Part shown: piece after piece, positions 28,937-36,105 of the stretch
Layout of the letters: every line of letters starts with the position of its first letter
Numbering within the stretch: position 1 is the first letter of the stretch
Assembly (NCBI GenBank): GCA_963705635.1
Contig: CAVPKH010000004.1
Coordinates: 372,001-436,000, forward strand
Length of the DNA: 64,000 bases
Source: VRUE01 sp963705635
Lineage (GTDB): Bacteria; Actinomycetota; Thermoleophilia; Solirubrobacterales; 70-9
Direction of reading: 5' to 3'
Program-made: the position numbers and the translations under genes
Notes under the pieces: model-generated
What the model was told of the DNA's origin: nothing
Databases searched by the model: none
What the model saw: the letters and a program-made list of their open reading frames with translations, nothing else

Positions 28937-29009
28937 TGCACCAGCCGGGGCTCGAACCCGGATCTCCGGCTTTTAAGGCCGGCCCTTTGACCGATTAAGG
29001 CACTGGTGC
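28937..29009 (-). tRNA. Unusual class I tRNA with UAA anticodon
   Basis: Hand folding gives a complete 73-base cloverleaf: acceptor GCACCAG/CTGGTGC, D-stem CCTT/AAGG with a 9-base loop holding A14, G18G19 and A21, anticodon stem CCGGC/GCCGG with loop CTTAAAA, variable loop AGAT, T-arm CCGGG-TTCGAGC-CCCGG, and discriminator A. All stems pair perfectly and A15-U48 can form. The anticodon UAA would read the Leu codon UUA, but leucine tRNAs have a long variable arm and this one has four bases. C10 instead of the usual G10 is also odd. CCA is not encoded. It ends 6 bases before the ATG of the ArgRS-like gene. Confidence 0.85.
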
Positions 29010-29179
29010 GCTATGGGTGGGGACTCCTCCCTAGAGCCCCTGATCTCTCTGATCGCTCTGGAATTCCCGCGCATCGTAGCAACTCATTGCGTACCGAAGT
29101 GCGATCGCAAGAGATCCGACTCTTCAGCTGCTGGCGGCGCCGTGGCGAACGCACAACTGTCGTCCAAGCCCACGAGGGG

Positions 29180-29635
29180 CTACCTTGTCCACTCCTCCGG
29201 CTCCGGCCCCTCGCGGACGGCGTCGAGGTGAGCCGACTCGAGGGCCTGGAACTGCAGCCGCGCCGCCTCGTCCTCCTGGGCAGTGCGGACGAACGTGTTG
29301 AAGGCAACGCCCAGGGCGCTGAAGCGGATCGCCGCCCGCTGGTGCGCCTCGGCAGTCTTGGCGGGGCTGATCGCCTCGGTTGCCGCGGTCAGGATAGCGG
29401 CGGCGATCGTCGCGCCGCCGATGACGATCGCCACGGCCGAACCCTTGCCGGTCCCGGCGAGGACCGCCGATCCTCCGAGCGCGCTCAGCGCTGCAATCGT
29501 GATCTGGTACCCGACCGCGCGCTTGTGCCAGCGGCGCCACGAAGCCCGGTGCTGGCGCGATCGGCAGTCGCAGCCGAGGACGCGTTCGCTGGCGAGATTC
29601 ATCGCTTCCCCGTAGCTCGCCGCCGTATCTCCCAT
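29180..29635 (-). CDS. Two-TM membrane protein resembling SLATT-domain proteins
   Basis: 151 residues from ATG 29635, chosen for its AAGGAGGG four bases upstream; an open frame extends to 29695. Two adjacent hydrophobic segments (YQITIAALSALGGSAVLAG and AVAIVIGGATIAAAILTA) are followed by a soluble helix AEAHQRAAIRFSALGVAFNT and an acidic tail. This layout matches SLATT proteins, putative pore-forming effectors of nucleotide-signalling defence systems. No SMODS cyclase or SLOG sensor is adjacent, so if it is SLATT it is an orphan. Alternative: an unrelated small membrane protein. Confidence 0.6.
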   Translation of the reverse strand: MGDTAASYGEAMNLASERVLGCDCRSRQHRASWRRWHKRAVGYQITIAALSALGGSAVLAGTGKGSAVAIVIGGATIAAAILTAATEAISPAKTAEAHQRAAIRFSALGVAFNTFVRTAQEDEAARLQFQALESAHLDAVREGPEPEEWTR

Positions 29636-29681
29636 CCGCCCTCCTTCAGACCCGCCGCGGCTCAGGCGGTCGAGCAATCGA

Positions 29682-30494
29682 CTAGCTCGAGACATCCCGA
29701 CTACCAGACCAGACCTCCGCCAGGAACGCGGCCAGCTCGCCGTTCAGTCGCTTTGGGCTGAGCCGCCACTCGAGGATCGAGCTGGCCTCGATCAGGCGCC
29801 CGTTGACGAGCTCCTCGGCCAGCATCCCCGAGTCGCTGAACGGGTGCACCGGATCACGCGAGTGGCCGACGATCAGGGCCGGCTGGGCGATCTTGCGGCG
29901 CTGCTCCCGGTGCGGCGCCGTCTCCCCCAGCAGCAGCCCCTCGAGAACCGCGCCGGACGGCCCGGGCCGCTGGCGGACCCAGTCGAGGCCGATGTCGAGG
30001 AGGTGATTGGTGCGCGGGACGATCGAGGTCAGGCGCGAGACCAGCTCGAAGGCCGGCCGGCCCAGCCGCAGGCCGAGCAGCACCGGGGTGAAGGCGCCGG
30101 CGACCGCTGGCAGGGCGTTGTCGAGCACCGGCATCTCGATGAAGAGGCCGCGGACCCGAGCGGGATCGTGCGTCGCCAGCTCCAGGGCGACGTTGGCCCC
30201 CAGCGAAGTGCCGCCGACCACGGCGGACGGCACCTCGAGGTGGTCCAGCAGCGCCGCCACCTGGCGGGCGAAGAGGGGCATCGAGTAGAGGCGCAGGTCC
30301 TCGGGCCGGTCGGAGCGCCCGTGCCCGAGTAGGTCGACGCAGATCACGCGGTTGCCGCGCCGCGCCAGCGCCGGCCCCATGCGCTCGAACATGCGCCGGT
30401 TCATCAGCAGTCCGTGGACGAGGACCAGCACCCGCTCGCCCTCCCCGTAGGAGTCGTACTCGATCCGATGATCCTCGTAGCGAAACTCGCCCAT
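29682..30494 (-). CDS. Alpha/beta hydrolase
   Basis: 270 residues. The oxyanion-side motif is VLVHGLLMNRRMF, nucleophile elbow GGTSLGANVAL (Ser), and LLGHGRSDRPEDL follows the second strand. The acid lies probably in VGHSRDPVHPF, whose following His is also a candidate base region. The substrate is unknown (ester, lactone or haloperoxidase-like). The SLATT-like gene begins 46 bases downstream, so the two may be cotranscribed. Confidence 0.88.
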   Translation of the reverse strand: MGEFRYEDHRIEYDSYGEGERVLVLVHGLLMNRRMFERMGPALARRGNRVICVDLLGHGRSDRPEDLRLYSMPLFARQVAALLDHLEVPSAVVGGTSLGANVALELATHDPARVRGLFIEMPVLDNALPAVAGAFTPVLLGLRLGRPAFELVSRLTSIVPRTNHLLDIGLDWVRQRPGPSGAVLEGLLLGETAPHREQRRKIAQPALIVGHSRDPVHPFSDSGMLAEELVNGRLIEASSILEWRLSPKRLNGELAAFLAEVWSGSRDVSS

Positions 30495-30555
30495 CTCGAT
30501 ATCTGTACACGACCCGCGAGGCGCTTTTCTTTCACCCCCAGAAGCCGACCTCCGG

Positions 30556-31074
30556 ATGAATTGCGATACTCACGAAACCGTGACCGATAAGGATTGCCCC
30601 GAAGACCCCTGCGTCCGCGTCCCGCTCTCGGTACTGATCGTGTCGGGAGTCTGGCTGGCGCTGCTGATCGCGGCCTTCGTCTGCTTTGAGCGCATCGACG
30701 CCTTCACCGACTTCGCCAGCTTCGACCTCGGGCCCCTGCCGTTCCAGTCGATCTGGTTCGGCGCCGCCGGCGGCTGGCTGATCTCCGCCCAGGGAATCTT
30801 CGATCACAACCGTAAATGGCTTCGCAGCTACGACTACTGGCACTACGCGCGACCCCTGGTCGGGGCGCTGATCGGAACCCTGGGGTGCCTGCTGTTCCTG
30901 ATCCTCAGCGAAGCGGCGAACAAGGATGCCGTTGCCCCCAACCCCGTCTTCTACGACGTCGTCGCCCTTGCCGTTGGCTACCGCGAGGAGAGCTTCCGCG
31001 AACTGATCGCCAAGCTCTTCGACACCGTCATCCTCCCGGGCCAAAGCAAAAAAGCCGGCGACGACAAAAAATAG
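30556..31074 (+). CDS. Membrane protein of unknown function
   Basis: 172 residues. Three predicted membrane helices: VLIVSGVWLALLIAAFVCF, a less hydrophobic FQSIWFGAAGGWLISAQGIF, and PLVGALIGTLGCLLFLILS. A conserved-looking cytoplasmic tail (VALAVGYREESFRELIAKLF) ends in lysines. No family recognised. It is followed 57 bases later by a perfect hairpin that probably ends the transcript. Codon use is typical of the region. Confidence 0.75.
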   Translation: MNCDTHETVTDKDCPEDPCVRVPLSVLIVSGVWLALLIAAFVCFERIDAFTDFASFDLGPLPFQSIWFGAAGGWLISAQGIFDHNRKWLRSYDYWHYARPLVGALIGTLGCLLFLILSEAANKDAVAPNPVFYDVVALAVGYREESFRELIAKLFDTVILPGQSKKAGDDKK

Positions 31075-31130
31075 GGCGAGCGGCGCCCCGGAGCTCCGCT
31101 GCTGCTCGTCGCGCCCTAGACCGCAACGAG

Positions 31131-31156
31131 CAAGGGCCGCCCGAAGGCGGCCCTTG
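31131..31156 (+). terminator. Perfect 11-bp hairpin after the membrane protein gene
   Basis: CAAGGGCCGCC-CGAA-GGCGGCCCTTG forms a stem with a tetraloop. No T-run follows, as is common for actinobacterial terminators. Confidence 0.7.
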
Positions 31157-31270
31157 CCGGAGTGCAAGAACGAGCGCGGGAACCGCGGCCGGGTGGGACA
31201 ACGCCCGGTCTCCCTTTGCTCGCCGGTGCCCGGGTTGGATTCCGCCGGGCGGCCGAGAACAGTGCGGCGC

Positions 31271-31315
31271 CTAGCGGCCCTGCACCTCCAGTGTCCCCTG
31301 AAGCATGTGACTCAA
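31271..31315 (-). CDS. Tiny ORF with a very strong Shine-Dalgarno
   Basis: A 14-codon reading frame from TTG 31315 (MSHMLQGTLEVQGR) or 11 codons from ATG 31306. AAAGGAGGTGG (31323-31333), almost a full anti-16S match, lies 10 bases upstream of the TTG. The surrounding 31157-31475 holds no other gene. It could be a regulatory leader peptide or a small secreted or modified peptide; nothing downstream identifies it. Confidence 0.4.
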   Translation of the reverse strand: MSHMLQGTLEVQGR

Positions 31316-31475
31316 AATAGGACCACCTCCTTTCTCTGGTCCCCAGATTGAAGCAGAGCTCCCGGTCGACAGGCCGCGATCTGGCCGAGACCGAGCCGGT
31401 CGCCGAATCGCCCGGCGCAGGCAGGGCGTTCTCAGCTCAGCAGGGAACGGCAATGTACTGAACGGTGATGTTCGC

Positions 31476-31533
31476 ATGTGGAACTGTTACTTCCACATAT
31501 CGACTTGACACCCAACCTCCCGGTGGCACACTG
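31476..31533 (+). promoter_or_regulatory. Inverted repeat and candidate promoter of the TTA-rich secreted gene
   Basis: ATGTGGAA-ctgttac-TTCCACAT (31476-31498) is a perfect 8-bp inverted repeat. TTGACA follows at 31505-31510, with a weak -10 candidate ACACTG 17 bases on (31528-31533). The repeat sits where an activator would bind just upstream of -35. Confidence 0.4.
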
Positions 31534-31619
31534 GGTGAGCGCAGAGGCCAACCCTCGCGCAGGGGAAGACCCAGACTCATCTTCCCGCGAACCGTTAACC
31601 AGTGAGAGGAATGGGGAAC

Positions 31620-32324
31620 ATGACCTATAGCAAATCTCGTTTGAGGCCCATTGGCATCGCCATCGTGGCGGCACTCAGCCTCCTGGCCCTCGCAGCATCG
31701 AGCGCACAGGCCAGCGGCGACTGGAAGATCAGCGGCGTAAACACCGCTGTGACTGAGAAAGTCGTAGCCGAAGTCGATCCCGGCACGCACCTGAAGCTCA
31801 AGACAATGATAGGGACAATGGGGTTCGACATCTTATGTAAGAAACTAACCGTCGACGATGGCTTACTGTTTGTCGGCGGAGGAGCGTTAGCGGTCCTCTT
31901 ATTCGAAGAATGCGAAGGGATCCTCTTAAACGCAAAAGAAGAAGAAGAAAAAACGAAAGCGTGCAATACGGCCGCCACGATTGAAGTAAAAGTAAAAGCG
32001 TTACTGATTAAAGATGCCACGGATAGCAAAACATATGTCTTATTCTCCCCCGACAATGCGACATTAACCTTCGCCACCATCGGGCTTGGAGCAGAATGTG
32101 CCTTTGGCGAAGCGTTTGCGATAACCGGTCACGCCGTGGCCGAATGCACCGAGGCAAGTAAATGTGAAACGGAATCAGTCACACACTTAATCAAACAGGC
32201 CGCGGCGGCATTATTCACCGACGCGCTGTTGTTTGGAACGAAGGCGGCGCGGCTCGAAGGGGCGTCAGTGGTCAAACTACTCGGACACGGAGGCTCAACC
32301 TGGAGCGCGAAAGTATTACCGTAG
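31620..32324 (+). CDS. Secreted protein with atypical, TTA-rich codon use
   Basis: 234 residues from ATG 31620, chosen because AGAGGA lies nine bases upstream. A signal peptide with core GIAIVAALSLLALAASSAQA precedes a mature part starting near SGDWKISG. The mature protein has several Cys and resembles in layout the secreted protein at 61578-62201 (W at the start, Thr-rich strands, paired Cys). Function unknown. In-frame TTA appears 11 times, and AAA, GAA and ACG are frequent, unlike all neighbours, which suggests recent transfer or special translational control. It ends at tandem hairpins. Confidence 0.75.
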   Translation: MTYSKSRLRPIGIAIVAALSLLALAASSAQASGDWKISGVNTAVTEKVVAEVDPGTHLKLKTMIGTMGFDILCKKLTVDDGLLFVGGGALAVLLFEECEGILLNAKEEEEKTKACNTAATIEVKVKALLIKDATDSKTYVLFSPDNATLTFATIGLGAECAFGEAFAITGHAVAECTEASKCETESVTHLIKQAAAALFTDALLFGTKAARLEGASVVKLLGHGGSTWSAKVLP

Positions 32325-32336
32325 GGAGTGGGTGAT

Positions 32337-32398
32337 TAATTGGTTCACAGTAGCTTGAACCAATTAGTGGGGGCCGTGGATGGAGCGCGGCCCCCACT
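32337..32398 (+). terminator. Two adjacent 11-bp hairpins after the secreted gene
   Basis: The first stem has arms 32337-32347 and 32356-32366 (TAATTGGTTCA type, AT-rich). The second has arms 32366-32376 and 32388-32398 (AGTGGGGGCCG type). They share one base. The pair looks like a strong terminator insulating DegV downstream. Confidence 0.7.
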
Positions 32399-32419
32399 CT
32401 TCACCTAGAATCCGGGCCG

Positions 32420-33322
32420 ATGAACACCTCTCCGCCCCCAGCAGGGCCTGCCCCTCACGACAACGTCGCCATCGTCACCGACAGCACCCCGTACCTGCCC
32501 GCGGACCTTGTCGCTCGCTGGGGAATCCGCCAGGTCAGCCTCTACGTCGGCTGGGGGACCGATCACCAGCGCGAGGACGCCTATGACCTCGACGCCTTCT
32601 ACGCCCGCCTGCGCGAATCCGATGACCTGCCGACGACCTCCCAGCCCTCGGTCGGGGACTTCCTCGCCTGCTTCGAGCCGCTCGCCGAAGCGGGCCGCGA
32701 CGTCGTCTCGGTGCACATGGCCGGCGGCCTTTCGGGGACCTGCGAGAGCGCCCGCGAAGCGGCGCAGGTCATCGTCGAGAGGGGGCACCCGGGGCGGGTG
32801 GCCGTGGTCGACAGCCAGACCGGCGCCGGCGGCCTCGGCTGCCTCGTCCTCGCCGCCTGCCGAGCCGCCGCCGAGGGCTCAGACGTCGATGGCGTCGTCG
32901 ACGCCGTCGATCGCGCCCGCGAGACCCTCAGCATCTGGTTCTGCCTCGACACGCTCGAGTACCTGCGGCGCGGGGGCAGGATCGGGGCGGCCCAGGCCCT
33001 GGTCGGCAGCGCCCTGAAAATCAAGCCGATCCTCACCTTCGGCACCGAGATCACGCCGGTCGGCCGGGTGCGCACCAGGCGACGGGCCCGCGAGCAGATG
33101 GTCGCCTACCTCCAGGCGCTGCACGAGCGCGGGGCGACCGACTGGATCGTCCAGCACGCCCAGTCACCCGAGGACGCGGCCTTCCTGGTCGAGGAGGGAA
33201 CGGCGATCTTCGGCGACCCGCCGCTCTTCTGCACCGAGGTCGGGCCGGTGCTCGGCGCCCACCTCGGCTCCGGGATGCTGGTCGGCGGCACGGGCGGCAA
33301 ACAGCTCGACGGCGCCACCTAG
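32420..33322 (+). CDS. DegV-family fatty-acid-binding protein
   Basis: 300 residues. The N-terminal DegV signature is VAIVTDSTPYLPADL, then SQPSVGDFLACF, HMAGGLSGTCESAREAA and VVDSQTGAGGLG. The second domain has LEYLRRGGRIGAAQALVGSA and ends in GAHLGSGML. DegV/FakB proteins bind a fatty acid, in some bacteria to present it to fatty acid kinase FakA. No FakA is seen in the window. It is monocistronic between a terminator and a convergent small gene. Confidence 0.92.
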   Translation: MNTSPPPAGPAPHDNVAIVTDSTPYLPADLVARWGIRQVSLYVGWGTDHQREDAYDLDAFYARLRESDDLPTTSQPSVGDFLACFEPLAEAGRDVVSVHMAGGLSGTCESAREAAQVIVERGHPGRVAVVDSQTGAGGLGCLVLAACRAAAEGSDVDGVVDAVDRARETLSIWFCLDTLEYLRRGGRIGAAQALVGSALKIKPILTFGTEITPVGRVRTRRRAREQMVAYLQALHERGATDWIVQHAQSPEDAAFLVEEGTAIFGDPPLFCTEVGPVLGAHLGSGMLVGGTGGKQLDGAT

Positions 33323-33397
33323 CCTCCGCCCTCTCGACCGCTCACCGGCCGGTCCGGGGCGGCATGCCCCTCCCTCCCCCTGCTCGCGACGGAGGCG

Positions 33398-33703
33398 TCA
33401 GGCGTCGCGATGGCTCGACTCGTCGGCCTCGCCGAACTCCGACTCCTCGCGGTCCTCCGGGGGCGGGGCGTCGCGGTCCGGGAAGCGGTGTTCGTCGCCG
33501 TGGCTGGCGATGTCCTCGAGCTGCCGCTCGGCGAGCTCGAAGCCCTCCGACTCGCCCTCGCCGGCCTCGATCAGCGGCTGCTGCGCCGGATCATCGCTGT
33601 CCCTCGGCGCCTCCCCCCCGATTCCGGCGGCTTCGGCCGCCGCCGCCTCGGCCTCCTCGGCCGCGAGTCGCTCTTCTTTGCCTGTCCGCTTGGGGTCGTT
33701 CAT
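33398..33703 (-). CDS. Small acidic, probably disordered protein
   Basis: 101 residues from ATG 33703, preceded by AAGGAGG 11 bases upstream, which decides this start over an upstream GTG. Composition is rich in Glu, Ala and Asp (RLAAEEAEAAAAEAAGIGGE, then PPPEDREESEFGEADES). No domain recognised. Such proteins are common in actinobacteria and of unknown role. It lies 80 bases downstream of the dehydrogenase on the same strand. Confidence 0.65.
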   Translation of the reverse strand: MNDPKRTGKEERLAAEEAEAAAAEAAGIGGEAPRDSDDPAQQPLIEAGEGESEGFELAERQLEDIASHGDEHRFPDRDAPPPEDREESEFGEADESSHRDA

Positions 33704-33783
33704 CTCGACTGAAACCTCCTTGGCTCGGGGGTGCAAGAGCTCGCCGGCGGGCGCCGTGCGCAGCGCGAGCGGCGGCCCGGGGC

Positions 33784-34698
33784 TCATCGCAGCCCCTCAG
33801 GCGCCGCTGGGCGTTTTGGCCGGGAAAGCAGGTAGGTCGCGGCCAGGTCCTCGTCGCCATGCTCCTCCGCCGCTTCGGCGAGGCGCCGGCTGACCGCCTC
33901 CAGCATCGGCAGCTCCAGCCCCGCCGATCGGGCCGCTTGCTCCGCCAGCTCGCCGTCCTTTGCCGCCAGCGCCAGCCGGAACGACGGCTTGAAGCTGCCC
34001 TCGATCATCGCCCTGCCCTTGACCCGCATGTAGGGAAGGGCCAGGGGGCCGTCCGAGATTGCCTCCAGGGCCTGCTCCGGGTCGACGCCAAGGCCCTCGG
34101 CGAGGGCGAACATCTCGGCGGTACCCTCGACCACAGCGAGGATCCAGGTGTTGACCACAACCTTGAGGCGGCTGCCGGCGCCGGCGCCCCCGACCCACAT
34201 CGTGCGTTTGCCGATCGCGTCGAAGACCTCATCGAGGCGGCCGCGCGCCTCCTCGGGGCCGGAAGCGAGAACCACCAGCTCTCCCCTTTCCGCCGGCTTC
34301 TTGGTGCCGAGCACCGGGGCGTCGACGAAGCCGAGCCCTTCGCGCTCGGCGAGCTCCGCGCAGCGACTCGTGCCCTCGACCCCGATCGTGCTCATCTGCA
34401 GCCAGATCGTCGCCGCTGGCGTGCCCGGGACCTGACCCTCGACCGCGCCGATCACGGCCTCCGCGTCACTGAGCATGGTCAGGATCGTGCCGGCGCCGTA
34501 CATCGCCTCGACCGGGCTCGAACAGGCGGTCACCCGCTCCTCGCGCCTGAGGTCATCGAGCTTGCCGTCGGTTCGGTTCCAGGCCCTGACCTCGATCCCG
34601 GCCGACGCCAGGTTGCGGGCGATGCCCTTGCCCATCGTGCCACCGGCGCCGAGCACGGCGACCGGCATCGCGTGGGAGGGCTGTGCGCGAGCGTTCAT
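33784..34698 (-). CDS. NAD(P)-dependent beta-hydroxyacid dehydrogenase family
   Basis: 304 residues of the 3-hydroxyisobutyrate dehydrogenase class. The Rossmann motif is VAVLGAGGTMGKGIARNL, the substrate loop FVDAPVLGTKKPAERGEL (DAPVSG-like), and the catalytic Lys lies probably in GAGSRLKVVVNTWI (family GxGxxxKxxNN; here the second Asn position is Thr). It oxidises a short beta-hydroxyacid or reduces its semialdehyde. The substrate cannot be told. Confidence 0.87.
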   Translation of the reverse strand: MNARAQPSHAMPVAVLGAGGTMGKGIARNLASAGIEVRAWNRTDGKLDDLRREERVTACSSPVEAMYGAGTILTMLSDAEAVIGAVEGQVPGTPAATIWLQMSTIGVEGTSRCAELAEREGLGFVDAPVLGTKKPAERGELVVLASGPEEARGRLDEVFDAIGKRTMWVGGAGAGSRLKVVVNTWILAVVEGTAEMFALAEGLGVDPEQALEAISDGPLALPYMRVKGRAMIEGSFKPSFRLALAAKDGELAEQAARSAGLELPMLEAVSRRLAEAAEEHGDEDLAATYLLSRPKRPAAPEGLR

Positions 34699-34725
34699 CG
34701 GATCGAGTTGGCGTTGGCGTTGATC

Positions 34726-34844
34726 AGACGACGCCCGGCCCGAACGCCTCCCCGCCCTTTGCCGGCGGTTGGTCTTCTCACCCGATAGCGGGAACCGGAT
34801 CAGATCCGGTCAAAAGCCGCTGGGATTCGGGCCGGGCGTCGTCT
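34726..34844. repeat. 119-bp element with perfect 19-bp terminal inverted repeats
   Basis: AGACGACGCCCGGCCCGAA at 34726-34744 is exactly reverse-complemented at 34826-34844. The 81-base interior holds a nested perfect repeat ACCGGAT-cag-ATCCGGT (34794-34810). No ORF lies inside and no clear target duplication flanks it. It may be a MITE-like element or a large cruciform regulatory structure. Confidence 0.6.
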
Positions 34845-34897
34845 CCGCCCCCGCTACCCGGTTGGCGCCCCGTTGAACCTGCGGAGTTGGAGTTGAG

Positions 34898-35206
34898 TTG
34901 AAAGAGGCGGGGTTGCGGGTAGATGCAAGCCGGTGGCGGTCATTCCCAAGGTTCGACGCAGGATTCCCCCGGAGCTGTTCGAGACTCGCAGCCGGGCTCT
35001 CCGACGAGCTCGACCGCAAGCCCTCGAAGCGCTCGCCCGGCGGGCTCGTGCTCGCCCTGGCGCTGTTCGCCACCGCGCTGGCCGTCGGTGGCGCCTTCAC
35101 CGCGATCGTCCTCGGCCTCGCCCGCCCAGCAGACGATCGGCAACGTCTTCGCCGCGTCGTCCTGCAGGGCGATGGCGAGCCTCCCCATCCGCCAAGCTCT
35201 GATTGA
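34898..35206 (+). CDS. Possible small membrane protein upstream of the YihY-family gene
   Basis: 102 codons from TTG 34898; the start is uncertain. The middle (SDELDRKPSKRSPGG then LVLALALFATALAVGGAFTA) looks like a charged N-terminus plus one membrane helix. The TGA stop overlaps the ATG of the next gene (TGATG), which suggests translational coupling. The first 30 codons look poor, so the real start may be internal. Confidence 0.35.
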   Translation: MKEAGLRVDASRWRSFPRFDAGFPRSCSRLAAGLSDELDRKPSKRSPGGLVLALALFATALAVGGAFTAIVLGLARPADDRQRLRRVVLQGDGEPPHPPSSD

Positions 35207-36102
35207 TGCGCGCGGACCTCTCGACCCTGAAGCGAACCTTCACCGAGTTCCGGGACGACAACCTCACCGACTGGGCCGCCGCCCTCACCTACTACGGGCT
35301 GCTCTCCCTCTTTCCGGCCCTGATCGCGCTGGTCTCGATCCTGGGACTCGTCGGCGACCCCAGGGCGACGACCGCGACGATCACCGAAGTGATCGTCGAA
35401 ATCGGCCCACAATCCGCCGCGCAGACCTTCTCCGGCCCGATCGAATCGATCGCCTCCAAGGGCAGCACCGCCGGCATCGCCTTCGTCCTCGGCCTGGCGC
35501 TGGCGCTCTGGTCGGCCTCGGGCTACGTCGGCGCCTTCATCCGCGCCTCCAACGTCATCTACGAGACCGACGAGGGCCGCCCCTTCTGGAAGCTGCGACC
35601 CCTGCAGATCGCGGTGACGCTGCTGATGGTGCTGATGACGGCGCTGCTGGCGCTGGGCCTCGTCCTCACCGGACCGGTCGTCGATGCCATCGCGCAGCCG
35701 ATCGGGGCCGGCTCCACCGCCGTGACGCTTTGGAACATCGCCAAGTGGCCGGTGATGGTCGTCGTCTTCGTGACGATGGTGAGCATCCTCTACTACGCCT
35801 CGCCCAACGCGAAGATCCGCGGCTTCAGGTGGGTGACGCCGGGCAGCCTGGTGGCGATAGTCGCCTGGGCAATCGCCTCGGCCGGCTTTGCCTTCTACGT
35901 CGCCAACTTCGGCTCCTACGACAAGACCTACGGAACGCTCGGCGGCCTCGTCGCCCTCTTGGTCTGGCTCTGGATCACCAACGTGGCGATCCTCTTCGGC
36001 CACCAGCTCAACGCAGAGCTGGAGCGCAGCACCGAGATCGCCGAGGGCCAGCCCGAGGCGGAGGCCGAAATCCAGCTGGAGCCACGCGCCGAGCCGCGGT
36101 GA
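35206..36102 (+). CDS. YihY/BrkB-family inner membrane protein
   Basis: 298 residues from ATG 35206. Opens with FRDDNLTDWAAALTYYGLLSLFPALIALVSILG, shown here in part as AAALTYYGLLSLFPA, the family signature around helix 1. Five further hydrophobic helices follow, with the conserved GFRWVTPGSLVAIVAWAI and FYVANFGSYDKTYG-LGG segments. The C-terminus is acidic and soluble. Molecular role is unresolved; it was once misnamed RNase BN. Confidence 0.9.
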   Translation: MRADLSTLKRTFTEFRDDNLTDWAAALTYYGLLSLFPALIALVSILGLVGDPRATTATITEVIVEIGPQSAAQTFSGPIESIASKGSTAGIAFVLGLALALWSASGYVGAFIRASNVIYETDEGRPFWKLRPLQIAVTLLMVLMTALLALGLVLTGPVVDAIAQPIGAGSTAVTLWNIAKWPVMVVVFVTMVSILYYASPNAKIRGFRWVTPGSLVAIVAWAIASAGFAFYVANFGSYDKTYGTLGGLVALLVWLWITNVAILFGHQLNAELERSTEIAEGQPEAEAEIQLEPRAEPR

Positions 36103-36105
36103 AGC

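Noticed and set aside
28937..29009. Reading the tRNA as ordinary tRNA-Leu (bldA-like)
   Set aside because: The variable loop is only four bases; leucine tRNAs have a long extra arm.
28937..29009. Reading the tRNA on the plus strand as tRNA-Lys (UUU)
   Set aside because: The T-loop TTCGAGC and all perfect stems occur only on the minus strand; the plus-strand anticodon stem has a mismatch.
31620..32324. UUA codon reassignment by the odd tRNA
   Set aside because: The TTA codons of the secreted gene fall at hydrophobic positions fitting Leu, so no reassignment is indicated.
34810..36003. Minus-strand frame opposite the YihY-family gene
   Set aside because: Highly charged, repeat-like product; the plus strand encodes a clear membrane protein.
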